From: Sphingomonas sp. OK281
GTDB taxonomy: Bacteria > Pseudomonadota > Alphaproteobacteria > Sphingomonadales > Sphingomonadaceae
Reading direction: 5' to 3'
Assembly (NCBI RefSeq): GCF_900115295.1
Contig: NZ_FOVZ01000002.1
Location: 992,001-1,056,000, forward strand
DNA: 64,000 nt
How positions within the stretch are numbered: the first letter of the stretch is position 1; every line of letters begins with the position of its first letter. Under the pieces are notes generated by a model, which did no database searches, had not been told where the DNA came from, and was given only the letters and a program-made list of their open reading frames with translations. Positions 18,063 through 25,552 of the stretch are shown here, piece after piece. Position numbers and translations under genes: made by a program.

Positions 18063-19268
18063 ATGAAGCGCAAGACCGGCCAGGATCGTTCGATCACCCA
18101 GAATTGGCGTCCCGCGACGCGCGCCATCCGCGGCGGCACCGCCCGCAGCGAATATGGCGAGACGTCGGAGGCGTTGTTCCTCACCTCGGGCTATTGCTAC
18201 GACAAGGCAGGCGACGCCGCGGCGCGCTTTGCCGGCGAGCAGGAGGGGATGACCTATTCCCGCCTCCAGAACCCGACCGTGCAGATGCTCGAGGAGCGGA
18301 TCGCCCTGCTGGAGGGCGCCGAGGCGTGCCGGACGATGGCGACCGGCATGGCGGCGATGACCGCCTCGCTCCTGTGCCAGCTCCAGACCGGCGATCACCT
18401 CGTCGGCGGCCGCGCGGCGTTCGGGTCGTGCCGCTGGCTGACCGACACGCTGCTGCCGAAGTTCGGCATCGCCACGACGATCGTCGATGCGCGCGACCCG
18501 CAGGCGTTCCTCGATGCGGTCCGCCCCGAAACCAAGGTGTTTTTCTTCGAGACACCCGCCAACCCGACGATGGACATCGCCGACCTGAAGGCGATCTGCG
18601 ACATCGCGCGTGAGCGCGGCATCACGACCGTCGTCGACAACGCCTTCGCCACGCCGGCCTTGCAGCGGCCGATGGAGTTCGGTGCGGACGTCACCGCGTA
18701 CAGCGCGACCAAGATGATGGACGGGCAGGGCCGCGTGCTCGCCGGCGCGGTTTGTGGCACCGAGGACTTCATCACCAACACGTTGTTGCCGTTTACGCGC
18801 AACACCGGCCCCACGCTGTCGCCGTTCAACGCGTGGGTGGTGCTCAAGGGCCTCGAAACGCTCGACCTGCGCATCCACCGCCAGTCCGAGAACGCGATGA
18901 AGGTCGGCGAATTCCTCGAAGGCCGCGTCCCCCGCGTGCTGCACCCCTTCCTGCCGAGCCATCCGCAGCACGAACTGGCCAAGCGGCAGATGGACGCGTG
19001 CGGCCCGATCTTCGCGTTCGAGGTCGAGGGTCGCGAACAGGCACACGCGTTGCTCGACGCGCTGGAGCTGGTCGATATCTCGAACAACATCGGCGACTCG
19101 CGTTCGCTGATGACGCATCCCGCCTCGACCACGCACGCCAGCGTCTCCCCCGACAAGCAGATCGAGATGGGCGTGACCGAGGGGCTTCTCCGGATCAACG
19201 TCGGGCTCGAGGATGCGCAGGACGTGATCGACGACCTCGATCAGGCCCTGAGGCAGGCGGGCCTGTGA
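18063..19268 (+). CDS. metZ: O-succinylhomoserine sulfhydrylase
   Basis: PLP enzyme making homocysteine directly from O-succinylhomoserine and sulfide in methionine synthesis. 401 residues; the PLP lysine lies in YSATKMMDGQGR, followed by VLAGAVCGT, and the C-terminal HPASTTHASVSPDKQ is typical of the cystathionine gamma-synthase group. The MetZ assignment over MetY or MetB rests on length and on the GQGRVLAGA region. The stop overlaps the apaG GTG, starting a four-gene chain of overlapping reading frames. Confidence 0.93.
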   Translation: MKRKTGQDRSITQNWRPATRAIRGGTARSEYGETSEALFLTSGYCYDKAGDAAARFAGEQEGMTYSRLQNPTVQMLEERIALLEGAEACRTMATGMAAMTASLLCQLQTGDHLVGGRAAFGSCRWLTDTLLPKFGIATTIVDARDPQAFLDAVRPETKVFFFETPANPTMDIADLKAICDIARERGITTVVDNAFATPALQRPMEFGADVTAYSATKMMDGQGRVLAGAVCGTEDFITNTLLPFTRNTGPTLSPFNAWVVLKGLETLDLRIHRQSENAMKVGEFLEGRVPRVLHPFLPSHPQHELAKRQMDACGPIFAFEVEGREQAHALLDALELVDISNNIGDSRSLMTHPASTTHASVSPDKQIEMGVTEGLLRINVGLEDAQDVIDDLDQALRQAGL

Positions 19269-19663
19269 AGGCGCTGTTCCCCAACGCGGCGACGACCGAT
19301 GGGGTGACGGTGCGCGTGTCGGTCAGCTATTTGCCCGAACAGTCCGAGCCCGAGCGGGGCCGCTGGTTCTGGGCCTATCACATCCGCCTCGAGAACGAGG
19401 GCACCGAGACCGTCCAGCTGCTCACCCGCCACTGGGTGATCACCGACGGCCGCGGCGCGCGCCATTCGGTCGAGGGCGAAGGCGTGGTCGGCGAACAGCC
19501 CGTGATCGAGCCTGGCGCTAGCTTCGATTACGTCTCGGGTTGCCCGCTCGCGACACCGTCGGGTGCGATGCAGGGGAGCTACCAGATGGTCCGCGAAAAC
19601 GGCGCCGTGTTCGCGGTCGAGATACCCCGCTTCTCGCTGTTCGCCCCCGCGGTGCTGAATTGA
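19265..19663 (+). CDS. apaG: ApaG family protein
   Basis: Small all-beta (fibronectin III-like) protein of uncertain function, linked in enterobacteria to cobalt/magnesium tolerance. 132 residues; VSVSYLPEQSEPERGRWFWA, YHIRLENEGTETVQLLTRHW and SFDYVSGCPLATPSGAMQGS are clear family blocks. It starts at GTG in a GTGA overlap with metZ and ends in an overlap with the next start, so it is probably translated with metZ. Confidence 0.93.
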   Translation: MKALFPNAATTDGVTVRVSVSYLPEQSEPERGRWFWAYHIRLENEGTETVQLLTRHWVITDGRGARHSVEGEGVVGEQPVIEPGASFDYVSGCPLATPSGAMQGSYQMVRENGAVFAVEIPRFSLFAPAVLN

Positions 19664-20442
19664 AGCGTACGCATCTCCCGCTCAACGGCCTGCGCGTGCT
19701 CGATGCGGCGGCGCGGCATCTGTCGTTTACGCGGGCTGCGGACGAGCTGGCGGTGACGCCGGCAGCGGTCGGCCAGCAGATCCGCGCGCTGGAGGATACG
19801 CTTGGCGTCGTGCTGTTCCGCCGCACCACGCGCGGGCTGGAATTGACGCCTGAGGCGGAAGCTGGCCTCGGTGCGCTCCGTGGCGGGTTCCTCCAGTTCG
19901 AGGAAGCCGTGCGGGCGATGCAGGCGGGGCAGTCGTCGAAATCGCTGACGATCGCTGCGCCGCGCGACCTGACCGAGAAGTGGCTGATGCCCCGTCTCGC
20001 GCAGATCGCCGAGGCGGATCCGGAACTCCGCTTCGTGCTGATCACCGCCGACGAGAATGTCGACTTCACCGAAGCCAATCTCGACCTGGCGATCCGCTGG
20101 GGCGATGGTCCCGGCGAGCACGAGGGCGAGGCGCTGGAATCGGAGGGCATGGTGACGATCGCCAAGCCCGGCACAGATAGCGAAGCCGCGATCGCGTGGT
20201 CGGGTGAGGACGGCGTCGCGCTGGTCCGCGTCACCGACGCCGGGCTCGCGATCGACGCAGCAGCGGCGGGACTCGGCCGCGCGACCGTTCCCGAACTGCT
20301 CGCCCGCCGCGATCTCGCGCAGGCCCGCGTCCGTCTCATCGGCGAGTCGCAGCCATCGAAAGGGGGGTATTGGCTCGTCGCCCCGCTCCCGCAGTGGCGC
20401 CAGAAGAAAGTCCGCGCGCTCGTGGATGCCCTGACCGCGTGA
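19660..20442 (+). CDS. LysR-family transcriptional regulator, GcvA-like
   Basis: 260 residues: N-terminal winged helix (LPLNGLRVLDAAARHLSFTR, then AADELAVTPAAVGQQIRALE) and a shortened effector domain (SLTIAAPRDLTEKWLMPRLA to the C-terminus). The opening LNGLRVLDAAARHLSFTRAA is characteristic of the GcvA/AmpR branch. The start is taken as TTG at 19660, overlapping the apaG stop; no ATG lies near. The product is slightly short for LysR proteins. The target is unknown. Confidence 0.85.
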   Translation: MKRTHLPLNGLRVLDAAARHLSFTRAADELAVTPAAVGQQIRALEDTLGVVLFRRTTRGLELTPEAEAGLGALRGGFLQFEEAVRAMQAGQSSKSLTIAAPRDLTEKWLMPRLAQIAEADPELRFVLITADENVDFTEANLDLAIRWGDGPGEHEGEALESEGMVTIAKPGTDSEAAIAWSGEDGVALVRVTDAGLAIDAAAAGLGRATVPELLARRDLAQARVRLIGESQPSKGGYWLVAPLPQWRQKKVRALVDALTA

Positions 20443-21011
20443 GGCAACCCGGGCGCAGGCCACGGCGCGCCGGCGTATCGCCGGTGCTGAAGACGCGACG
20501 GCTGCGCTTGCGACCGCTGGTCGAGGGCGATGCGACCGCGTTGCACCCGATGCTCGCCGATGCCGAACTGATGGCATATTCCGCGGACGGTCCCTTGGGT
20601 TCAGTCGACGACGTCCGCACCTACCTCGCCGAGGAAGCCGCCCCCGGCAACCAGCGCACCTGGGCGATCACCCGCACCGGCGACGACCGCGCGATCGGCT
20701 GGGTCTCGGGCAGCGAGGCCGACGGGGCAGGGGTGACGGAGATCGGCTTCATCCTCGCGCGCGAGGCTTGGGGGCGGGGGATCGCGCGGGAGGCTGTGTC
20801 GGCTGTGATCGACCGATTGTTCGCGGAAGGTCGCAGCCGGGTGTTCGCGGATGCGGATACCGAGAACGCGGCGTCGATCACGTTGCTGGAACGGTTGGGG
20901 TTCCGTCGCGAGCGCTTGCTGCGCGACGAGTGGGAAACGCATCTCGGGTTGCGCGACAGCCTGATCTACGGACTCTGCGCGGATAGCTGGCAGGCTGCCG
21001 GACGGGCCTAG
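20439..21011 (+). CDS. GNAT N-acetyltransferase, RimJ/RimL-like
   Basis: 190 residues from GTG 20439, which overlaps the LysR stop; a second GTG at 20484 is also possible and removes an arginine-rich leader. The fold begins LKTRRLRLRPLVEGDA and includes the acetyl-CoA site ILAREAWGRGIAREAV and NAASITLLERLGFRRE, typical of RimJ/RimL-type protein or small-molecule acetyltransferases. Substrate unknown. Last gene of the metZ-led chain. Confidence 0.8.
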   Translation: MRQPGRRPRRAGVSPVLKTRRLRLRPLVEGDATALHPMLADAELMAYSADGPLGSVDDVRTYLAEEAAPGNQRTWAITRTGDDRAIGWVSGSEADGAGVTEIGFILAREAWGRGIAREAVSAVIDRLFAEGRSRVFADADTENAASITLLERLGFRRERLLRDEWETHLGLRDSLIYGLCADSWQAAGRA

Positions 21012-21033
21012 TCACCACCGTTATCCCCACAAA

Positions 21034-21141
21034 CACCACCCCGGCGAAGGCCGGGGCCCAATTGGAAAGGTGGATATAACGGTGCGATGTGCTTCGTTAG
21101 CAGCGCTTCCCAATTGGACCCCGGCCTCCGCCGGGGTGGTG
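21034..21141. repeat. Paired inverted repeat (family C), between GNAT and bla-like gene
   Basis: Arms 21034-21069 and 21107-21141 contain CCGGCGAAGGCCGGGGCCCA and its complement, each followed by ATTGG at the loop side. It lies between two converging genes and could stop transcription from both sides. Other copies are at 24145, 37578, 43511 and 46709, with a diverged one at 33576. Confidence 0.85.
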
Positions 21142-21170
21142 GCCCTAGAAACGGGGCGGGGCAGCGAACC

Positions 21171-22442
21171 CTACCGCGCCGCCAGCAACGCCAGCACCCG
21201 CCCCATCAGCCCCACGAACCGAAGCTCGTTCACGCCGTCGTCAGCCCGGTGCCAGTTCCCGGTCGCCGCATACCAGCGCCCGTCCTTGGCCTGCACAAGA
21301 TAGTTCAGCGTCACCACTCCAGGCTCGCCGCCACCCTTGAACCCGACATACCCAAACCGCTTGGCGATCGCCGGGTCGACGCCCGCATTGACCGCCAGCA
21401 CCGCGCGGGTCGTAGAATCCGCCCCGTGCAACCGATCCAGCACCCCCGCCATCGCCGCCGGACTGGCAAACCATTCGACGCTGTCGATCGCCACCGGCTT
21501 CCCCGCGAACACGGTCGGATCCAGCTTGGCCGTCGCGATCTTCACCGCATTGTCCACCAACAGCGCCCGCCGCCCGTCCACCGACCCAGCCGCCCAAGCC
21601 TTGGTCAGCGCCGGATCTCCCTTCAACGCAAACATCTCGCGCGTAGTCATCACCGGCACGCTGCCGCCGACCGCTTCTGCCGTCGCATCGACCTTCGCGC
21701 GTCCAAGCGTCGTCAGCAGCGTATCGGTCGCGGTGTTGTCGCTGATCGAGATCATCATCGTCGCCAGCGTCTGCACCGTCACGAGCGACTCGGCAGGCCA
21801 GGTCTGCAAAACGCCGGAGGGGAGGGACGGCGCCCCGACCTTCACGACGTCCGCCCAATGCCGTTCGCCGCTCGCCACCTGCCGCGCCAGTTCCGCCAGC
21901 ACCCAGAGCTTGAACGCCGATCCGAGCGGCGCCGCCACGTCCGCGCGGTATTCGAGGATCGGCGCCGGCTTGCCCTGACCCAGCGCGTACAACCCGAGCC
22001 CGCTGGCCCCCGGCAGCGCCCTGAAGTCCGCCTCGACCTTCGCCAGGCTATCGTCGCGCGCGCCCGTGCCGGTAATCAGCAACCCGGAAGCGGCGTGCGG
22101 CGGCGCAGGGTCGAGCACCAGTCTGACGCTCGCCGTTCCCCGTTCGTAGCCGACGACCAGGTCCGCGCCCCACGGCGACGTCGCCGTCAGCGACTCGATC
22201 TTCTGCGGTGCGCCCAGGGTCGCCTTCAGCTTCTCGGCGATCGCCGAAAACTGCGCCTTGGGCACCTTCTCGCGGAAGCTGGCGGCGAAATACGCGTCAT
22301 ACGCGCCGCGCCCGTCGAGGATCGCGACCAGCGCATCGGCCTTTGCCCGCAACGCGGGATCCGCCACCGGACCCTGCGCCGAGACTCCTACCGGCAGCAA
22401 CGCCATCAGTACCGCCATCAGCCAGAGTGCTAGCCCACGCAT
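21171..22442 (-). CDS. Serine beta-lactamase-like hydrolase, exported
   Basis: 423 residues with an N-terminal signal peptide (LWLMAVLMALLPVGVSAQG). An N-terminal region of about 100 residues (DAYFAASFREKVPKAQFSAI onward) resembles NTF2-like accessory domains, followed by a class A beta-lactamase-type domain. The three active-site elements are present: SxxK in PLGSAFKLW, SDN in ISISDNTATD and KGG in GYVGFKGGGEPG. I could not place the catalytic glutamate of the omega loop, so beta-lactam hydrolysis is uncertain; it may act on peptidoglycan or peptides. The start ATG overlaps the stop of the ABC-2 permease gene by one base, so they are co-transcribed. Confidence 0.8.
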   Translation of the reverse strand: MRGLALWLMAVLMALLPVGVSAQGPVADPALRAKADALVAILDGRGAYDAYFAASFREKVPKAQFSAIAEKLKATLGAPQKIESLTATSPWGADLVVGYERGTASVRLVLDPAPPHAASGLLITGTGARDDSLAKVEADFRALPGASGLGLYALGQGKPAPILEYRADVAAPLGSAFKLWVLAELARQVASGERHWADVVKVGAPSLPSGVLQTWPAESLVTVQTLATMMISISDNTATDTLLTTLGRAKVDATAEAVGGSVPVMTTREMFALKGDPALTKAWAAGSVDGRRALLVDNAVKIATAKLDPTVFAGKPVAIDSVEWFASPAAMAGVLDRLHGADSTTRAVLAVNAGVDPAIAKRFGYVGFKGGGEPGVVTLNYLVQAKDGRWYAATGNWHRADDGVNELRFVGLMGRVLALLAAR

Positions 22443-23296
22443 CAGTTCTTCAGCTTCCAACCGCTCTTCAGCAACCGGTAGCAGAGCGTCGCGAGCACCA
22501 GATCGATCACCAGGATCACGATCCCGCCGATCATCACCGGCGAATCGGCAATGCCCAGGAACCCGTATCGGAACCCCGAGATGATGTAGAAGAACGGGTT
22601 CGCATGGCTGAACGCGCGGAACGCCGGTGCGAGCTTGTCGACCGAATAGAACGTCCCCGACAGCAGCGACAACGGCGCGATCACGAAGTTGGTGACCGCC
22701 GCGGCATGATCGAACTTGTCCGCCCATATCGACGTCAGCACGCCGAGCAACGCGAGGAACGTCGCGCCCAGCAACCCGAACCAGACGATCGCGAGCGGCG
22801 CATGCGGCGTCACGTGCACGCCTGGATACAACGCCATTGCCGCCCACACGACGACCCCGACGATCACCGCGCGAGTCACCGCGCCGGCCACCAACGCGCC
22901 CAGCAACTCACCTGTCGACAAGGGCGGCTGGAGGTAATCGACGATCGTCCCCTGCATCTTGCCGACCAGCAGCGAGAAGCTGGCATTGGCGAATGCCGGG
23001 CCCATCATGCCCTGTGCGATGATCAGGCCGGGCGCGATGAAATCGGCGAACGCGACGATCTGGCCATCGACCGGCACCGGGCTTTTCGCGCCGGTCGCGA
23101 TCGTGAATACGATCAGGAACAGCAGCGTCGTGATCGCCGGCGCCCACACCGTCTGAAGCTGCACCTTGAAGAACCGGCGCACCTCCTTGATATAGAGGGT
23201 TCGCAATCCCTCCCAGTTCACGCTCTTTATGACGGGAACGCCGGGGGCGGAATGCACCGCCGAATGGATTTCACCGATTGGGGGCTGGCTGCTCAT
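22442..23296 (-). CDS. ABC-2 type transporter permease
   Basis: 284 residues with six hydrophobic segments and the ABC-2 signature region (ANPFFYIISGFRYGFLGI); YIKEVRRFFKVQLQTVWAPA marks the N-terminal amphipathic stretch before the first helix. Close in style to the YadH/NodJ group, which exports drugs or polysaccharides. The ATPase partner is not next to it: the upstream neighbour is gcrA on the other strand, and the downstream gene is the beta-lactamase-like one. Substrate unknown. Confidence 0.88.
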   Translation of the reverse strand: MSSQPPIGEIHSAVHSAPGVPVIKSVNWEGLRTLYIKEVRRFFKVQLQTVWAPAITTLLFLIVFTIATGAKSPVPVDGQIVAFADFIAPGLIIAQGMMGPAFANASFSLLVGKMQGTIVDYLQPPLSTGELLGALVAGAVTRAVIVGVVVWAAMALYPGVHVTPHAPLAIVWFGLLGATFLALLGVLTSIWADKFDHAAAVTNFVIAPLSLLSGTFYSVDKLAPAFRAFSHANPFFYIISGFRYGFLGIADSPVMIGGIVILVIDLVLATLCYRLLKSGWKLKN

Positions 23297-23361
23297 AAGG
23301 GTTGCGGGTAATCGCTGCCGCTGCCGCCCGCAACCCGGCTGACGTAGACTAAGGAACGAAC

Positions 23362-24108
23362 ATGTCCTGGACCGACGAGCGCATCCAGACGCTCAAGACG
23401 ATGTGGGAGGCCGGCCAGACCGCCAGCCAGATCGCCGAAGCACTGGGTGGCGTGAGCCGCAACGCCGTCATCGGCAAGGCCCACCGCCTCGAGCTACAGG
23501 CGCGCCCGTCGCCGGTGAAGCCGAACGATCCCGAAGCCAAGGCGGCTGCTGCGGCAGAGGCGTCGGCGTCGGCAGCAGCGGCAGCACCCGAGCCGGTCGC
23601 GGCCCCGGAGCCGATCGAGATCGAGGCCCCCCAGCCCGCACCGGTCGCACCGCCCGTCGTCGCGTCAGCGCCCGCCGAGCCCGAGCCGGTTGCCGAGGAG
23701 CCGGAGGACGACGAGGACGAGGATGAAGACGAGGCTGCTCCGGCGGTCGTAGCACCCGTTCGCGCGCCGCAGCCGATCCTGCGCTCGGTCGGCCCCGGCG
23801 GCTTCCTCCGCCAGGCGCCCGGCGAGCAGCAGCCCCCCAGCACGCCGGCCCCGCCGCGTCGCCTCGTTCCCGCCAAGCCGTCGGCCGAGATGGCGAACAA
23901 GACGAGCCTGCTTGAACTGAACGACCGCATCTGCAAATGGCCGCTCGGCCATCCCGGCGAGCCCGACTTCCACTTCTGCGGCAAGGCGGTGAACCCCGGC
24001 TTCCCGTATTGCGTCGATCACTGCGGCCACGCGTACCAGGCGCAGCTGCCCCGCCGAGATCGCCGTCCGACTCCGCCGCTGCCGTTCGGTGGTCCGCGGC
24101 CGAGATAA
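23362..24108 (+). CDS. gcrA: Cell-cycle regulator GcrA
   Basis: Alphaproteobacterial transcription factor that works with RNA polymerase holoenzyme and DNA methylation to time cell-cycle genes. 248 residues: an N-terminal DNA-binding domain (MSWTDERIQTLKTMWEAGQT to SRNAVIGKAHRL), a long Ala/Pro/Glu-rich linker with an acidic run (about 118-126), and a C-terminal cysteine-rich block (DRICKWPLGHPGEPDFHFCG, then YCVDHCGHAY). The linker is longer than in the Caulobacter protein. Monocistronic, divergent from the ABC-2 permease gene. Confidence 0.95.
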   Translation: MSWTDERIQTLKTMWEAGQTASQIAEALGGVSRNAVIGKAHRLELQARPSPVKPNDPEAKAAAAAEASASAAAAAPEPVAAPEPIEIEAPQPAPVAPPVVASAPAEPEPVAEEPEDDEDEDEDEAAPAVVAPVRAPQPILRSVGPGGFLRQAPGEQQPPSTPAPPRRLVPAKPSAEMANKTSLLELNDRICKWPLGHPGEPDFHFCGKAVNPGFPYCVDHCGHAYQAQLPRRDRRPTPPLPFGGPRPR

Positions 24109-24144
24109 CATTCTAATTTGATGGCAAACGGCTTTCCCAAGAGG

Positions 24145-24252
24145 TGCCACCCCGGCGAAGGCCGGGGCCCAATTGGGAAGGTCTTAGTAACTAGGTGCTT
24201 CGCTTCATTAGCGACGTCTCCCGATTGGGCCCCGGCCTTCGCCGGGGTGGTG
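24145..24252. repeat. Paired inverted repeat (family C), downstream of gcrA
   Basis: Arms of CCCCGGCGAAGGCCGGGGCC type at the two ends with a variable centre containing TTAGTAACTAGGTGCTTCGC. Starts 37 bases after the gcrA stop. The 427-base gap to the outer-membrane gene holds this element, a family B element (24277) and two hairpins (24392, 24495), and no gene. Confidence 0.85.
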
Positions 24253-24276
24253 CATTTGGTGGGGGACGGCACCCTT

Positions 24277-24335
24277 CCTTGTTCTCCCGCGAAGGCGGGA
24301 GCCCAGTCTAGGTCCCCGCCTTCGCGGGGACACAA
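24277..24335. repeat. Palindromic repeat (family B)
   Basis: Inverted arms CTCCCGCGAAGGCGGGAG and CCCCGCCTTCGCGGGG around CCCAGTCTAGG. Intergenic copy of the element translated within pyrD. Confidence 0.85.
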
Positions 24336-24391
24336 GCTTGCGGCTGGCAACTAGCTATCGAATGGCGGAAGCATAAATACTGCGATCAAGA

Positions 24392-24427
24392 AAAAGGCCG
24401 CTTCCTCGTCTGAGGAAGCGGCCCTTT
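24392..24427 (-). terminator. Intrinsic terminator of the outer-membrane protein gene
   Basis: A 12-base stem GGCCGCTTCCTC / GAGGAAGCGGCC with a 4-base loop. On the minus strand it is followed by TTTTTCTT, so it ends transcription coming from the beta-barrel gene at 24536. On the plus strand it is followed by CTTTCTC and might also stop read-through from gcrA. Confidence 0.75.
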
Positions 24428-24494
24428 CTCTATCAGCTAGCCATGGGCAAAGCCCATGTCGTCGGCCGCGGTGAACCGCGCCGGCCGGGCTTGG

Positions 24495-24531
24495 GCGAGT
24501 CCTGCGCCAGCTTAGCGCAGGACTCGCCCTT
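24495..24531. terminator. Strong hairpin just after the outer-membrane protein stop
   Basis: A 14-base stem beginning GGGCGAGTCCTGCG with its complement, around an 8-base loop, only 4 bases beyond the stop codon at 24536. There is no T-run on either side, so it may protect the transcript 3' end rather than terminate. Confidence 0.5.
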
Positions 24532-24535
24532 CGCC

Positions 24536-25393
24536 TCAAAACCGGAACGCCACCGTGCCGCGCACGCTGTGCCAGCGGAAATTGTCGTCCGAACGCTTGA
24601 ATGCCGTCCCAGCCGTGTTCGGCGCGAGCACGAACGGGTTGGTCGCCGGCTGCGTCCCGCGCGTCACCAGGACGCGGTAGTCGTCGTCCTGATACTGGTG
24701 GAACATGTATTCCAGCCCGACCGAGACGTTCTTGGCGAGCTTCTGCTCGATGCCGCCGCCGCCGGTGATGCCGAACTGGTTCTTCTTGCCGCTCTGCGCA
24801 TACGCATTGGCCGTGTTGCTCGAATAGAAATCGCGGTTGATGCGCGCATAGCCCGCACCGAACGTGCCGTAGAACAGTGTCGTGTTGACCGCATAGCCCG
24901 CACGACCACGGATCGAGGCTTCCCAATCGAGGTCGCGCGTCATCGTGTAGAAGGCTGGCGTGGTCGAGAACGCGGTGACGCTGTCGCGGATGTTCGACTT
25001 GCCGAACTCGCCGACGACGCCGACGACGATGTTGCCCATCTGCTGGTCGAGGCCGACGCGTGCATAGTAAGCGGTGTTGTTGCGATCGTTGCGGCAGCCG
25101 CGGCCACCGGCGGCAGGCGCAGTGCTGCTGGTCGCGGCGCCGTTGCAGAAGCCCGGCGAGAACGCATTGGCGCCCGTCGCGGTCGTGACCGCATCGCCGA
25201 ACCGGCCATCGAGGTTGCGATCGAACTGGATCGACGAACCGACGTCGTTGGGCTGCACGTCATAGCCACCGGCTGCACCGACATAGAGGCCGCTGAACGG
25301 CGCGTCCTCGGTGATCTCCTGCGCGGCGACAGGCATTGCGGCAAAACCCAGCGTAGCGGCGCCGGCAAGCGCCACCATCATCGTCTTAGTCAT
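24536..25393 (-). CDS. Outer-membrane beta-barrel protein
   Basis: 285 residues with a signal peptide (MTKTMMVALAGAATLGFAAM, cleaved near VAAQE). The mature part opens with FSGLYVGAAGGYDVQ and ends with VRGTVAFRF, the terminal phenylalanine and alternating pattern of an OmpA/Omp25-type eight-stranded barrel. A cysteine pair is present in CRNDRNNTAY and GFCNGAATS. The ATG at 25393 is preferred over one seven codons upstream because GGGAG precedes it. Likely a structural surface protein; no function can be named. Confidence 0.85.
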   Translation of the reverse strand: MTKTMMVALAGAATLGFAAMPVAAQEITEDAPFSGLYVGAAGGYDVQPNDVGSSIQFDRNLDGRFGDAVTTATGANAFSPGFCNGAATSSTAPAAGGRGCRNDRNNTAYYARVGLDQQMGNIVVGVVGEFGKSNIRDSVTAFSTTPAFYTMTRDLDWEASIRGRAGYAVNTTLFYGTFGAGYARINRDFYSSNTANAYAQSGKKNQFGITGGGGIEQKLAKNVSVGLEYMFHQYQDDDYRVLVTRGTQPATNPFVLAPNTAGTAFKRSDDNFRWHSVRGTVAFRF

Positions 25394-25552
25394 ATTCACT
25401 CCCGGAAACTTCATGACAGGTTTTTCATAAACGGCCGGTTCCGCGAAAGTTATCCCCCCAAAGCAACAATCTATATCAATGTGACTTTTGCATCACAGGG
25501 AGAACAAACGGAGCCTGTGGCTTTGTCCGACGCCTGCGGCTACGTTCCCGCC

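Noticed and set aside
21171..22442. Calling the gene a true class A beta-lactamase
   Set aside because: SxxK, SDN and KGG are present but the omega-loop glutamate could not be placed, and there is an additional N-terminal domain; kept as beta-lactamase-like.
24443..25552. N-terminal extension of parE by about 370 codons
   Set aside because: It lies antisense to the outer-membrane protein gene and across the shared promoter region; the ParE family starts at 25553.
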